This document shows positions 44,685 through 53,034 of a DNA stretch of 64,000 bases, piece after piece. The notes beneath the pieces were generated by a model. That model was given only the letters and a program-made list of their open reading frames with translations. It did no database searches and was not told the DNA's origin. Positions within the stretch are counted from its first letter, which is position 1. The number at the start of each line of letters is the position of its first letter. This DNA comes from SVQP01 sp045587385. GTDB taxonomy: Bacteria; Bacillota; Clostridia; Oscillospirales; CAG-272. Position numbers and translations under genes: made by a program. The stretch lies in assembly GCA_045587385.1 (NCBI GenBank), contig JAZNCE010000120.1, positions 89,496 through 153,495 on the forward strand, written 5' to 3'.

Positions 44685-44918
44685 TTACTCCTCATCCGTA
44701 ACAAAGTCCACGGCAACGATCTCGCCCTGCGCATTCTGCTGCAGGATCTTGATCTTTCTCTCGGCGTCGTCCAGCTCAGCGGAAAGGCGGCGCACGATCC
44801 CCACGCCTTCCTCATAAAGTGCCAGCGATTCGGCAAGCGGAATTTTATCATTTTCCATGGCGCGGATGATCTGCTCAAGTCTTGCCAGCGCCTGCTCGTA
44901 ACTCATTTTTTCTTCCAT
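44685..44918 (-). CDS. xseB: Exodeoxyribonuclease VII small subunit
   Basis: 77 residues. MSYEQALARLEQIIRAMENDKIPLAESLALYEEGV is the classic XseB sequence, a helical hairpin. With XseA it forms the nuclease that degrades single-stranded DNA from both ends. It overlaps xseA by 16 bases. Confidence 0.97.
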   Translation of the reverse strand: MEEKMSYEQALARLEQIIRAMENDKIPLAESLALYEEGVGIVRRLSAELDDAERKIKILQQNAQGEIVAVDFVTDEE

Positions 44919-46132
44919 AATTGCTCCTTCTCGATGCTATCCACGGTTGCGTATACCGCACCGTCTGCAAATCTTACGGTAATGGGCTGCCCCGGTGCAA
45001 ACGCGCCAGCCGAGGTGGCAACCTCTCCCCTTTCGTCTGCTGCTACGGCATAGCCTCTTTGCAGCACGGCAAGCGGGCTGAGCGCCTCTAATTTGCCCAC
45101 AGACGCTCCAAGCGCCTGCTGTTTGCGTGCAAGCATTTGCCCACTCGCATTTTGCAATCTCACCCACAGCTCGTCTATGCGCATCTGCTTCTCTGCCAGC
45201 ACCATGGCGGGCGAGCGCAAAGCGCGCGACGCAGACAAGGTTTGCAGCTGCCGTCTTCTTGCCTGCACGCCGGACTGCGTCAATGCCCCGATACGGGCAA
45301 GGCGCGCGTCAAGCTCGGCTTTGAGCGCAAGTCTGTCGGGAAAGACCAGCTCGGCAGCGGCACTTGGCGTGGGAGCGCGCAAGTCTGCCACAAAATCACA
45401 AATGGTAAAGTCGGTTTCATGTCCGACAGCCGAGATCACGGGGATCTCGCAGGCGGCAATCTCTCTTGCAAGGCGTTCGTCGTTAAACGCCCAAAGATCC
45501 TCGATCGAGCCGCCGCCTCGCCCGATGATGATGACGTCCACGTTGCGCGCGCGACCAAAATAGCGGATGCCGCCCGCAAGGTATGCGGGTGCCTGCTCTC
45601 CTTGCACAAGCGAAGGAAAGATCAGCAGCTCGCCCTGCGGGTATCTGCGCCCCGTGACGTTGATGATATCGCGTATTGCTGCGCCCGTGGGCGAGGTGAT
45701 AATGCCCACACGTTTTGGCATGCGCGGAATTTGCTTTTTGCGCGCAGGATCGAACAGCCCCTCGGCTTCCAGCCTTGCCTTGCATTGCTCAAAGGCAAGG
45801 TACAGGCTGCCAAGTCCGTCGGCTTCCATGCAGTCGGCGTAGAACTGATACTGCCCGCCCGGTACGTACGCCGACACTCTGCCGTGCAAAAGCACCTTCA
45901 TGCCGTCGCGCGGTTCAAACTTCAGCCTTGCGGCATGCGCTTTGAACATGACCACGCGCACGGTCGCGCCTGCGTCCTTGACCGAAAAATACATATGTCC
46001 GGTCCTGTGATTGGTGAAATTGGAGATCTCACCCTTGATCCAAATATCCGAGAGTACCGCGTTACCGTCCAGCAGCATTCTGACGTATTCATTGAGTTGG
46101 GTAATCGAAAAATACTGCCGTCCGTCTTGCAT
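44903..46132 (-). CDS. xseA: Exodeoxyribonuclease VII large subunit
   Basis: 409 residues. N-terminal OB-fold (LSDIWIKGEISNFTNHRTGHMYFSVKD), then the catalytic part with PRMPKRVGIITSPTGAAIRDI, GRGGGSIEDLWAFNDE and SAVGHETDFTICDFVADLRA, followed by a coiled coil that holds XseB. It is the first gene of xseA-xseB-ispA-DUF212-tlyA-nadK-argR-recN. No sharp promoter was placed in the repeat-rich gap upstream. Confidence 0.97.
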   Translation of the reverse strand: MQDGRQYFSITQLNEYVRMLLDGNAVLSDIWIKGEISNFTNHRTGHMYFSVKDAGATVRVVMFKAHAARLKFEPRDGMKVLLHGRVSAYVPGGQYQFYADCMEADGLGSLYLAFEQCKARLEAEGLFDPARKKQIPRMPKRVGIITSPTGAAIRDIINVTGRRYPQGELLIFPSLVQGEQAPAYLAGGIRYFGRARNVDVIIIGRGGGSIEDLWAFNDERLAREIAACEIPVISAVGHETDFTICDFVADLRAPTPSAAAELVFPDRLALKAELDARLARIGALTQSGVQARRRQLQTLSASRALRSPAMVLAEKQMRIDELWVRLQNASGQMLARKQQALGASVGKLEALSPLAVLQRGYAVAADERGEVATSAGAFAPGQPITVRFADGAVYATVDSIEKEQLWKKK

Positions 46133-46190
46133 AGCTTACTCTCCTTTCCAAACAATGCCGTCAACCACAGATTGACACCATTGCAATGAA

Positions 46191-46284
46191 ATATTTCGCA
46201 TGGCGAAATGTGAAATTTTTGCTTTCGTAAAAGTGAAATTCGCGCATTGCGCGAGTTAAATGTTCCGCTTTGCGGAACGTTTCA
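46191..46284. repeat. Cluster of short hairpins (intergenic repeat)
   Basis: Four small palindromes in a row: ATTTCGCATGGCGAAAT, a TTTGCTTTCGTAAA-type one, TCGCGCATTGCGCGA and GTTCCGCTTTGCGGAAC. They are spaced by GTGAAAT-like linkers. The rest of the 247-base gap up to the DUF4236 gene shows no gene. Confidence 0.7.
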
Positions 46285-46379
46285 GTATAGGCTATGCAGG
46301 CGATTTGGAGAGGCATCCGCCGATGCTGCCCTAAGCTTATCTGTCCGGGACCTCTTTTTTCAGTTAATGCAGATCCTGT

Positions 46380-47480
46380 TTACACCTGCTGTCCGATAAG
46401 TGTAGCAAATGCAGATTCGATCATGTTGATATTCTCCGCACTGATTTCGTGATAATGATTTCTAAAAGTCTCAAGAGAGTTTTTGTATCGATTGATTTTC
46501 CCGCGCTCTGTCTTTAGTGAAGCCGCATTATCTACCATGAATGCGATATAACGATTGACAAACAATTCTATTTCTCTGTCACGTTGATCAATAATCCCAT
46601 TATATGCTTCTGTCGGTGTATATCCTTCAAATTCAATAAGACCCTCAAGCGGTATCAAGCATTGGTACTTTTCAGCCGTCAAATTTAGCCTATAAAAAAA
46701 CGTATCAATATTCGTGGTGCTTTCCACAATGTAAGCGCAATCTTTCACTATTCTCTGACAATTATCAATATCCCATTTTGCTTGAAGCAGAAGTTGCTCC
46801 CTGCTTAATAAGCTGTCGAGATTGCGGTCCGGAAATAATGCTTTTTGTAAATTTTTCCTATACTCTATGTCTGCTCGGTGCTCTTCTTCACACTTTTTTT
46901 CATATTCATGTTTTAATTGATCGTATTCGCTCATATAAAGGTTGATCAAATTTCGAGCTTTGAATATCGGGAAAATTAAAAACCACAAGCAGCAAAGAAA
47001 TACGATTTTAACAATATTCCATGTACAATTCTCGTTTATTATTTGCAGATCTGGAACATGATCTATTTTGGAATAACACATATTTTTGAATTTTTTCAAT
47101 GCTACGCAATGATTGCCCAACATTACAAGCCCAATCGCTAATGGCACGAATAATAAAAACCAAAGCGAAATCATAAATGAAATCAATAATATCGACTCCA
47201 GTGGCTCCAGCGGATCATCAGGATATTCTGAACATGCGGGTTCTTCATATATTTCAATATCGGGTAATGCTTTGTTGCTATTTTCCTTTTTTCTATTTTC
47301 CCCATAATTTGTTACATGAGATATTCCCGTTCCAGGAATCGAAATAGTTTGTCGACTTCCTCCGTTGGCTTTTCGCGTAAATGTCATGCCTTTAGTTCCC
47401 GTGCTATAGCCAATGCCAGATTTGCTTATATTCATTCGGAAATGTTTGCTTCCGATGCTTTTTCTTAGCCTGAATCCCAT
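46380..47480 (-). CDS. DUF4236-domain membrane protein
   Basis: 366 residues. N-terminal MGFRLRKSIGSKHFRMNIS and the SGIGYSTGTKG core form the DUF4236 domain (about 1-55). A membrane pair follows (ILLISFMISLWFLLFVPLAIGLVML near 105-130 and IVKIVFLCCLWFLIFPIF near 165-185), and then a charged helical C-terminal domain of about 180 residues. The ATG at 47480 follows AGAGGTG. Function unknown. Strongly AT-rich against GC-balanced neighbours, and placed between two parts of a housekeeping cluster: a likely recent insertion. Confidence 0.85.
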   Translation of the reverse strand: MGFRLRKSIGSKHFRMNISKSGIGYSTGTKGMTFTRKANGGSRQTISIPGTGISHVTNYGENRKKENSNKALPDIEIYEEPACSEYPDDPLEPLESILLISFMISLWFLLFVPLAIGLVMLGNHCVALKKFKNMCYSKIDHVPDLQIINENCTWNIVKIVFLCCLWFLIFPIFKARNLINLYMSEYDQLKHEYEKKCEEEHRADIEYRKNLQKALFPDRNLDSLLSREQLLLQAKWDIDNCQRIVKDCAYIVESTTNIDTFFYRLNLTAEKYQCLIPLEGLIEFEGYTPTEAYNGIIDQRDREIELFVNRYIAFMVDNAASLKTERGKINRYKNSLETFRNHYHEISAENINMIESAFATLIGQQV

Positions 47481-47619
47481 ATCTTGCACCTCTTTTATGT
47501 ATGATTTTTAACACGCTGACAATACACTCAGCAATTTTGCTCTTGATATTGAAACACATTGGAATATAGTGCATCCATGATTGAAGTTCTAGACGGTAGT
47601 AATCTACTTTGGGTGAAAT

Positions 47620-48594
47620 TCAATTACTCATTGCATTTTGCAAAAATTGATTGCGGCACAAAAGGCTTGTGCCTGCGGCGTTATCCGCAGAGAATGCGGG
47701 TGCGCCGAAATATGCATGGAACTTACGCTCCAGTCTCTCGCGGATGCGGCAATTGCTCATAACGCCGCCCGCATACAGCACGGGCATTCTGCCGTGCTCC
47801 GTGAGAATATTCTCGGTCATCTGCGACAGCGTTGCCGCCACGAAATCCAAGGTATAGGCTGCCGTCAGCTCTTTATTACCGGTCATGTTGTACAGCTTGA
47901 GCGCGAGATTTTCAAGTCCCGAAAGATTGCACACGCTGCCCTTGACGCTGACGCGCGGCTTGGGAATCTTGCCCGAAGCCCCTGCTGCCAGCAGCTCCAG
48001 CGCGCGTCCGCACGGAAAAGACAGCCCCATGGCAACGCCGATGCGGTCGATGGCTTGTCCTGCGTTGAGGTCAGCGGTCTCACCGACTAAAGTCACACTT
48101 GCAATGCTGCCGTTTTCGGGCGTGACAAGCACCGCTTCGGTGGTGCCGCCCGACACGTGAAAGGCGATAAACTGCCCCTGCATCAGCTTTTCCATCTGTC
48201 CCGATGCGTATGCAGCCGCCATGATATGCCCGTTCTGATGCGAAAACGCATACAGCGGCACGCCCGCAGCTGCTGCAAAGGCGGTGGCAGCCGTCTTGCC
48301 CGCCAAAAAGCAAGGCATATAGGAATCCTTGGCGTCGCGCGGGAAAGCGGAATACCCCACCGCAGCTACGGTATAGCCTGCGGTCACGGCACGCAGCTGC
48401 TCGCAAACGTCGGGCAGGTTTTTCAGGTGCGCAAACACCGCGTCACTCTGCCGCAAGCCGCAAGCACCCGCCTCCACGGGCAAGGGGCTTTTGATATTGG
48501 CAATCACCTGCCCCTCGGCGGTGCATACCGCTGCAGAGGTGGTATAGTTGCTGGTATCAAAGCCGACAAAGCATACGGGCTTACTTTGCGTCAT
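47620..48594 (-). CDS. TsaD/Kae1-like (M22) paralogue next to nusB
   Basis: 324 residues of the ASKHA/TsaD superfamily. FVGFDTSNYTTSAAV starts the fold. FSHQNGHIMAA carries the HxxxH metal site, FHVSGGTTEAVL resembles the VSGGHT of TsaD, and FSADNAAGTSLL ends it. True TsaD makes the threonylcarbamoyl modification (t6A) of tRNA. The replaced His in VSGGTT and the nusB-linked position suggest a distinct paralogue. The start at 48594 overlaps nusB by 14 bases. A separate tsaD elsewhere cannot be checked here. Confidence 0.82.
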   Translation of the reverse strand: MTQSKPVCFVGFDTSNYTTSAAVCTAEGQVIANIKSPLPVEAGACGLRQSDAVFAHLKNLPDVCEQLRAVTAGYTVAAVGYSAFPRDAKDSYMPCFLAGKTAATAFAAAAGVPLYAFSHQNGHIMAAAYASGQMEKLMQGQFIAFHVSGGTTEAVLVTPENGSIASVTLVGETADLNAGQAIDRIGVAMGLSFPCGRALELLAAGASGKIPKPRVSVKGSVCNLSGLENLALKLYNMTGNKELTAAYTLDFVAATLSQMTENILTEHGRMPVLYAGGVMSNCRIRERLERKFHAYFGAPAFSADNAAGTSLLCRNQFLQNAMSN

Positions 48595-48994
48595 ACTCTG
48601 CCTTAATGCCGTTGAGTACACCGTTGACAAAGGAGCGCGCCTTGTCGTCGTCATACTTCTTGGAAAGCTCGATTGCCTCGTTAATGGCAACGGTTGCGGG
48701 AACGTCCTTTGCGTTTGCCATTTCGTATACGCACAGACGAATGACCGCACGCGACACGCGGGTCAGTCTTGCAACCTTCCAGCCGTTGGAGTGACGCTCA
48801 ATGGTAGCGTCGATCTCGTCCTGCTTTTCGCAAACGCCAAAAAAGGTGTCCTTTACGTAATTGCCCTCGGGTTCACCGTTTTGCTCACACCAGGTTGCAA
48901 ACACCTCCTCGGGGGTCTCGTCACGTCTGAAATCTCTCTCAAACAGCAGTGAAAATACTGCTTCTCTTTGCATTTTTCTGCTTTGTTGTGCCAT
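48581..48994 (-). CDS. nusB: Transcription antitermination factor NusB
   Basis: 137 residues. SRKMQREAVFSLLFERDFR at the start, with VARLTRVSRAVIRLCVYEM and PATVAINEAIELSKKYDDDKARSFVNGVLNGI in the C-terminal half, are diagnostic. With NusE (S10) it binds boxA RNA and prevents early termination in rRNA operons. The start at 48994 has AAAGGAAAC upstream. It heads a transcript with the TsaD-like gene, and originally perhaps xseA. Confidence 0.95.
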   Translation of the reverse strand: MAQQSRKMQREAVFSLLFERDFRRDETPEEVFATWCEQNGEPEGNYVKDTFFGVCEKQDEIDATIERHSNGWKVARLTRVSRAVIRLCVYEMANAKDVPATVAINEAIELSKKYDDDKARSFVNGVLNGIKAEYDAK

Positions 48995-49046
48995 AATTGT
49001 TTCCTTTCGCACGTAATGGGTATAAGTAGACATTATAATCTATACT

Positions 49047-49075
49047 ATTATACACCCCCGCGCGAGAAAAGTCAA
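49047..49075 (-). promoter_or_regulatory. Sigma-A promoter of nusB
   Basis: Minus strand TTGACT, 17 bases (GC-rich TTTCTCGCGCGGGGGTG), TATAAT, about 50 bases before the nusB ATG. Confidence 0.82.
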
Positions 49076-49274
49076 CACAATTATGCATATTTATTTGCAT
49101 AAAGTGAATACTTTGCGTCCCGGTGTTGTACGTGCAAGTACGTGCAGGCATGAGCCCGTCCAAGCACGCAGGCTTGACAAATACGCTATTTTGTGTTACA
49201 ATATAAGCGAAACCGCAACACTCAAAGCAAAGATTTGAATTCAGAAATATTTTTTAAAAAAATTCCAAAAAAAC

Positions 49275-49300
49275 TGAAACTTTTTGCAAAAAAAAGCGTC
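49275..49300 (+). promoter_or_regulatory. ECF-type promoter (TGAAAC-N16-CGTC)
   Basis: TGAAAC, 16 bases, CGTC, followed by TATATAGGTGAAGGG. This is the best ECF-type site in the window and shares CGTCTATATAGGTGAAGG with the module B leader. No sigma gene lies beside it; it reads toward a 59-residue membrane protein and a lipoprotein. Confidence 0.65.
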
Positions 49301-49382
49301 TATATAGGTGAAGGGACAAAAACATCCGTGTCGAAGTCGACGGTTCCCTATGTTAATAAACGTTATCAATAAGGAGTGATGC

Positions 49383-49562
49383 ATGATGAAGGAGAAAACT
49401 TTATTTATAACTAACGATTGTTTAGTGCTGTTGTTTGGTATATATTTGGCAACTGCATTGTTTGTCGATTATCCAAAATCTGTTAACATCATTATGTTAT
49501 CGGTATATTTTTTATATGCAGTAGTGCGAGCCATTTATTTTATGAAACGTTTTAGTAAATGA
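49383..49562 (+). CDS. Small membrane protein (59 aa) behind an ECF-type promoter
   Basis: 59 residues, family not recognised. Two hydrophobic stretches (CLVLLFGIYLATALFV, about 13-28; IIMLSVYFLYAVVRAIYF, about 36-53) with Lys/Arg-rich ends (MMKEKT, MKRFSK) suggest a two-helix hairpin in the membrane. RBS AAGGAG lies 6 bases before the ATG. AT-rich. Its promoter matches the sites of the sigma modules, so it may belong to their regulon (inferred). Confidence 0.68.
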   Translation: MMKEKTLFITNDCLVLLFGIYLATALFVDYPKSVNIIMLSVYFLYAVVRAIYFMKRFSK

Positions 49563-49577
49563 CCAAAAATCACTAAT

Positions 49578-49630
49578 GTAACAGAGAACCGTCCCCTGTT
49601 ACTTTGTAACAGAGAACCGTCCCCTGTTAC
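49578..49630 (+). repeat. Two tandem copies of a 25-bp palindrome-ended repeat
   Basis: GTAACAGAGAACCGTCCCCTG plus TTAC occurs twice exactly, 28 bases apart. The GTAACAG/CTGTTAC ends pair within and between copies. Fragments of it recur near 50450 (CTCTGTTAC). Confidence 0.85.
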
Positions 49631-49666
49631 TCTTGATATCATAAGTTTCGTGAAAGGATAGTTACA

Positions 49667-50419
49667 ATGAAAAAATATGTTACGCTATTTGTTGCTCTTT
49701 GTATCTTGCTGCCATGCTTAAGCGGGTGTTATATGAGTAAAAGAAAAATATCTGAATATGAAGCATTTGACTATAACGTGATCTGGGAAAAGGCGGATAA
49801 AGTAATTCGTCCAAAGAAGTTCATGGGAACGCATGAGTATTACAGCATTGAGGGTGTGTCAAAAGAAGAGTTTATTGCATGTAAAATACATCATCAAGAA
49901 ATAGGAGATTATACAGAAGAGGCTGTTGTTTTAAGGCATCCGGATACAGGTGATGCATATTCGTTGGATATATTTACAGCACAGTTGGTTATGAGACGCC
50001 GCTGGCATCGTGAGAAAGATACCGAATATTGGTTACAGCTTGGTGAAAAGTCAAGGACCGAAACACTTCTTGCCATTGAGGAGGATATAGCAAAAGAGAT
50101 TGCCGCAGATGTGACGGCAGAGAACAGACGGTACTTGACGAAAAAACAACTGGATGCTTATGAGCAGAGTAGTCCGGATCGACTTTACTTTAATACTCCG
50201 AACGCTAATAATACGGGTTGCTTGTGGATTGAGTTTCGCTTGACGGGATATGAAAATCTGCTTTGGGCAGGACAGATAATGAAAATTGACAACGATTATG
50301 TGATTGCGATTCAACAATCCGGCGGTGGAGGTGTTTATAAATACTTGCGTTGTGATGAAGCTTTCTCCGAATTGCTCCAACAAGTCGAGGAAGAATATGA
50401 ATTGATTGTTAAACCATAA
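49667..50419 (+). CDS. Lipoprotein of unknown function
   Basis: 250 residues. The signal peptide ends at LSGC (Cys about 21), so it is anchored on the outer side of the membrane. The mature part has no recognised family and is rich in charged and aromatic residues; YNVIWEKADKVIRPKKFMG and GCLWIEFRLTGYENLLWAGQIMK stand out. RBS GAAAGG. AT-rich like the small gene upstream. It is probably in the same accessory patch and perhaps on the same transcript if the tandem repeat does not terminate. Confidence 0.78.
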   Translation: MKKYVTLFVALCILLPCLSGCYMSKRKISEYEAFDYNVIWEKADKVIRPKKFMGTHEYYSIEGVSKEEFIACKIHHQEIGDYTEEAVVLRHPDTGDAYSLDIFTAQLVMRRRWHREKDTEYWLQLGEKSRTETLLAIEEDIAKEIAADVTAENRRYLTKKQLDAYEQSSPDRLYFNTPNANNTGCLWIEFRLTGYENLLWAGQIMKIDNDYVIAIQQSGGGGVYKYLRCDEAFSELLQQVEEEYELIVKP

Positions 50420-51116
50420 GGAGACAGTGGTATGTACCTTGGTACAGTTCTCTGTTACATCCGTTCCCTCCCCCGCCGCTTCGGCGGCGGGGCGGGGCGG
50501 ACAAGCTGATGCTGTTCCCTGCTTATTTGCCCAATCATAACAAATCTATACACACCCGCCCCGAGGCGAGCATCCGCTCGCCTTGGGGCTTTTCTCGTGT
50601 CCGTCTTGTGTCATCCTGAGCGGAGTGCGACACCGCGTGGCGCACGAAGTCGAACTTTTGCGGGTCGAGGGCACGGCGTGACCGAGCAAGCAAAAGCGCG
50701 AGCCATGATACCGGGGACTGTCCCCTGTGTCGTGTCCGCAGGACATGATACTGCGGGACTGTCCCCCGTGTCGTGGCGACGCGGGATCTGTGAACGGTTT
50801 GTGCAACGTCTGTTTAGCCAAAGTCATATTCAAGCCTGCGGCGGGACGTCAAGCCCCGCCCTACCAACTCATTCGTATCGAACGCAGATCCTCAAAATGC
50901 CTTAGGCATTTTGCCTTTCAAAAATCAGCAATTCGTTGCAGATTTTTGAAAGTTCGACTGCAAAAACATCCGCACGGGATGTTTTTTTCGCGCAGGATGA
51001 CACTCGGGGGATACGTGGCGGGACGTAAAGCCGCCTACGAGTCATGCTTCAAACCTACTCATAGATCCGCTTGGCAAAAATCCATGTAAAGGTTTCGTAA
51101 ATTTTTGTGCGCGTAC
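50420..51116. other. Non-coding, repeat-rich stretch
   Basis: About 700 bases without a believable gene. It contains a strong GC hairpin (CCCCGCCGC/GCGGCGGGG, 50471-50492), two GGGACTGTCCCC(C)TGTGTCG-like repeats (about 50712 and 50756), a hairpin with ACATCC/GGGATGT arms near 50970-50990, and pieces reading TCGCGCAGGATGACAC. It has the look of accumulated intergenic repeat sequences, possibly remnants of mobile elements. No tRNA or known RNA was recognised. Confidence 0.7.
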
Positions 51117-51145
51117 TTGCATTTTTTCTTCAATTGTGGTAAAGT
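51117..51145 (+). promoter_or_regulatory. Sigma-A promoter of the 51.2-kb operon
   Basis: TTGCAT, 17 bases, TAAAGT, about 32 bases before the ATG at 51177. Confidence 0.7.
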
Positions 51146-51176
51146 ATATATATCTGTTAACGTAAAGGACACGACT

Positions 51177-51617
51177 ATGAAATTCAAGGCTTTCATCAAA
51201 GCGTTTTTGATACACACATGCATTTATTCCACCGTGCTTTTCAGCGCGGCTATGCTGTTTTGCTTGCTTGGCAACATGACCTCGTTTGCCACGGCATCCT
51301 ATTTTCTTATCCTTGCCTTTTGCGCGTTCTTTGCCGCTGCAAACGTGATATTTGCAATGTCAAATCTGTCGATCTGGTGGCGCACGATCATACACGCGGC
51401 ACTGACGCTGGGCGGCTTTGCCCTTTGCTTTTTGATCCGATATGCGGACATTGGTACACCGCGCGAGTCGGTCACGCTGTTTGCCGTGCTGGTCTCGGTG
51501 CTGTACGCGATCTGCATGGGCGTATTCCTTGCAGTACGCTACGCAAAGCAAAAAAGGGCGGAGGCAAAACGCTACCAAAGCGTTTACGCATCCACCAATG
51601 ATCAGAAACGGAGATAA
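51177..51617 (+). CDS. Four-helix membrane protein of unknown function
   Basis: 146 residues. The start at 51177 lies beyond the promoter and has AAAGGAC upstream. Four hydrophobic helices fill residues 8-125 (CIYSTVLFSAAMLFCLLG; SYFLILAFCAFFAAANVIF; TIIHAALTLGGFALCFLI; LFAVLVSVLYAICMGVFLAV). A basic C-terminal tail follows (KQKRAEAKRYQ). No family recognised. It lies 9 bases before the SGNH gene, so the two are co-transcribed. Confidence 0.78.
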   Translation: MKFKAFIKAFLIHTCIYSTVLFSAAMLFCLLGNMTSFATASYFLILAFCAFFAAANVIFAMSNLSIWWRTIIHAALTLGGFALCFLIRYADIGTPRESVTLFAVLVSVLYAICMGVFLAVRYAKQKRAEAKRYQSVYASTNDQKRR

Positions 51618-51626
51618 TTACCGAAT

Positions 51627-52469
51627 ATGAATCTGGATTCCATTATCAAAGCACTCGTTATCGTCATCATTGTGCTGCTGATCTGCTCGCTGCTTTTGCT
51701 GGGCGCTTGGGGCGTAGTGGCGCTGGTGACCGACTCTCCCCTGTTCGGCTCGTCGCGCCCCGCTCAACCGGACAAGCCCGCACAGCAGACGCAGGCTGAC
51801 ACAGACGATATACCCGCAAACACCGTGCCCGACAACTCCGCTGTACTTGGCGAGAGCGCGGACATGGGGCAGGAATATATTGACAGCATCGTTTTCCTTG
51901 GCGACTCCACCACTTATCATATGATCAACCGTGCCGTTCTGACGGGCGGCAAGGACACAGAGCAGGTATGGTCGGGCGCTCTTGGCACGCTGACCCTGGA
52001 CGGCAACATTCACAAGACCACCATCGTCTATCCCAAGACCGACACCGAAATGACCATAGCCGAGGCGGCAGCGCAGGAAAAGCCCAAGTATATGGTGATC
52101 ACGCTGGGCGTTAACGGTGTGGCGTATGCCAACGAAACGCAGTTCAAGGCGTACTACGGCAAGCTGATCGCGGCAATCAAGGCAGCAAGCCCCGATACCA
52201 AGATCATGCTCGGGTCCATCTTCCCCGTCAGCGAGAGCTACGACCAAAAGGGCGGCAAGCTCTGTAACGCCAACATTGACATAGCAAACGGTTGGATCAA
52301 GCAGCTGGCTGCCGAGCAAGGCTGCAAATACCTTGACACGGCAAGCGTGCTCAAGGATAACAACGGATGCATGATCGCCGCCTACGACAACGGTGACGGC
52401 ATTCACATGACCGCTAACGCTTATAAGGCTGTCCTGCAATATATCCGCACACACGGCTACACCGACTAA
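51627..52469 (+). CDS. Membrane-anchored SGNH/GDSL hydrolase
   Basis: 280 residues. N-terminal helix (about 8-33), Pro/Gln/Asp-rich linker, then an SGNH domain outside the membrane: block I VFLGDSTTYHM, block III LGVNG, and the catalytic Asp/His in DGIHMTANAY near the C-terminus. All three expected residues (Ser, Asp, His) are seen. It probably removes acyl groups from wall or extracellular polysaccharide. It is followed 18 bases later by a DUF4358 lipoprotein gene, a pairing that suggests joint action at the envelope. Confidence 0.88.
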   Translation: MNLDSIIKALVIVIIVLLICSLLLLGAWGVVALVTDSPLFGSSRPAQPDKPAQQTQADTDDIPANTVPDNSAVLGESADMGQEYIDSIVFLGDSTTYHMINRAVLTGGKDTEQVWSGALGTLTLDGNIHKTTIVYPKTDTEMTIAEAAAQEKPKYMVITLGVNGVAYANETQFKAYYGKLIAAIKAASPDTKIMLGSIFPVSESYDQKGGKLCNANIDIANGWIKQLAAEQGCKYLDTASVLKDNNGCMIAAYDNGDGIHMTANAYKAVLQYIRTHGYTD

Positions 52470-52486
52470 AATTTGAGGAGATTATT

Positions 52487-52984
52487 ATGAAAAAGCTGAC
52501 TTTGATCGCAGCAATGCTGCTCTGTTTCACTCTGACCCTTACCGCATGCGATTCCTACCGCAATGACGTATCCGCCAACGACCTGACGAGTGCCGTGCTG
52601 AATGCCGTTTCCACCGAGGGCGGCTTTACCGCAGCAGATGCGGACTACGTTTCTCTTGAATTTGCAAAGCCCGATACCATTTCCGCCAACGTGCAGGAGT
52701 GGATGATCTGTGCATCGACCTCCTCGCAGACGGTGGACGAGTTCGGCATCTTCCGCGTTAAGGACGGCGGTGACGTAAACGCTGTCAAGGCAGAGGTGGA
52801 GACCTACGTACAAGCGCTGCAGGTCAAGCTGGAAGTATTCTTAGAGATGTACGATCCTGCCGAGAAGAGCAAGCTGGAGAATGCGCAGGTATTCGTTTAC
52901 GGTAATTACGTGGTATTCACCATGCTGACCGATGCTGATACGACGGCTACCACAAACGCTGTCAAGACCGCGCTGGAGAAGTGA
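52487..52984 (+). CDS. DUF4358 lipoprotein
   Basis: 165 residues. Lipobox LTAC (Cys about 21). The mature part (NDLTSAVLNAV ... WMICASTSSQTVDEFGIFRVKDGGDVNAVK ... AQVFVYGNYVVFTML) matches DUF4358, a small clostridial surface lipoprotein family of unknown function. It is the last gene of the operon, ahead of a strong terminator. Confidence 0.88.
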   Translation: MKKLTLIAAMLLCFTLTLTACDSYRNDVSANDLTSAVLNAVSTEGGFTAADADYVSLEFAKPDTISANVQEWMICASTSSQTVDEFGIFRVKDGGDVNAVKAEVETYVQALQVKLEVFLEMYDPAEKSKLENAQVFVYGNYVVFTMLTDADTTATTNAVKTALEK

Positions 52985-52993
52985 TAATAACAA

Positions 52994-53022
52994 AGAAACC
53001 CCTTGCCGAGCAAGGGGTTTCT
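52994..53022. terminator. Strong terminator between convergent operons
   Basis: AGAAACCCCTTG/CAAGGGGTTTCT, loop CCGAG, then TGTTATTTTGG. It works for the DUF4358 transcript and, read from the other side, for ispE. Confidence 0.88.
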
Positions 53023-53034
53023 GTTATTTTGGTT

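Noticed and set aside
44681..44878. Longer N-terminus of the polyprenyl synthase
   Set aside because: This part is xseB coding sequence read in another frame; the GTG with GAGGAG explains the start.
46285..46379. Remnant coding sequence between the hairpin cluster and the DUF4236 gene
   Set aside because: The frame is short, basic and Arg/Ser-rich, without similarity to any family that I recognise.
52994..53022. Riboswitch-like hairpin before ispE
   Set aside because: It lies downstream of both converging genes and has the simple stem and T-run of a terminator.
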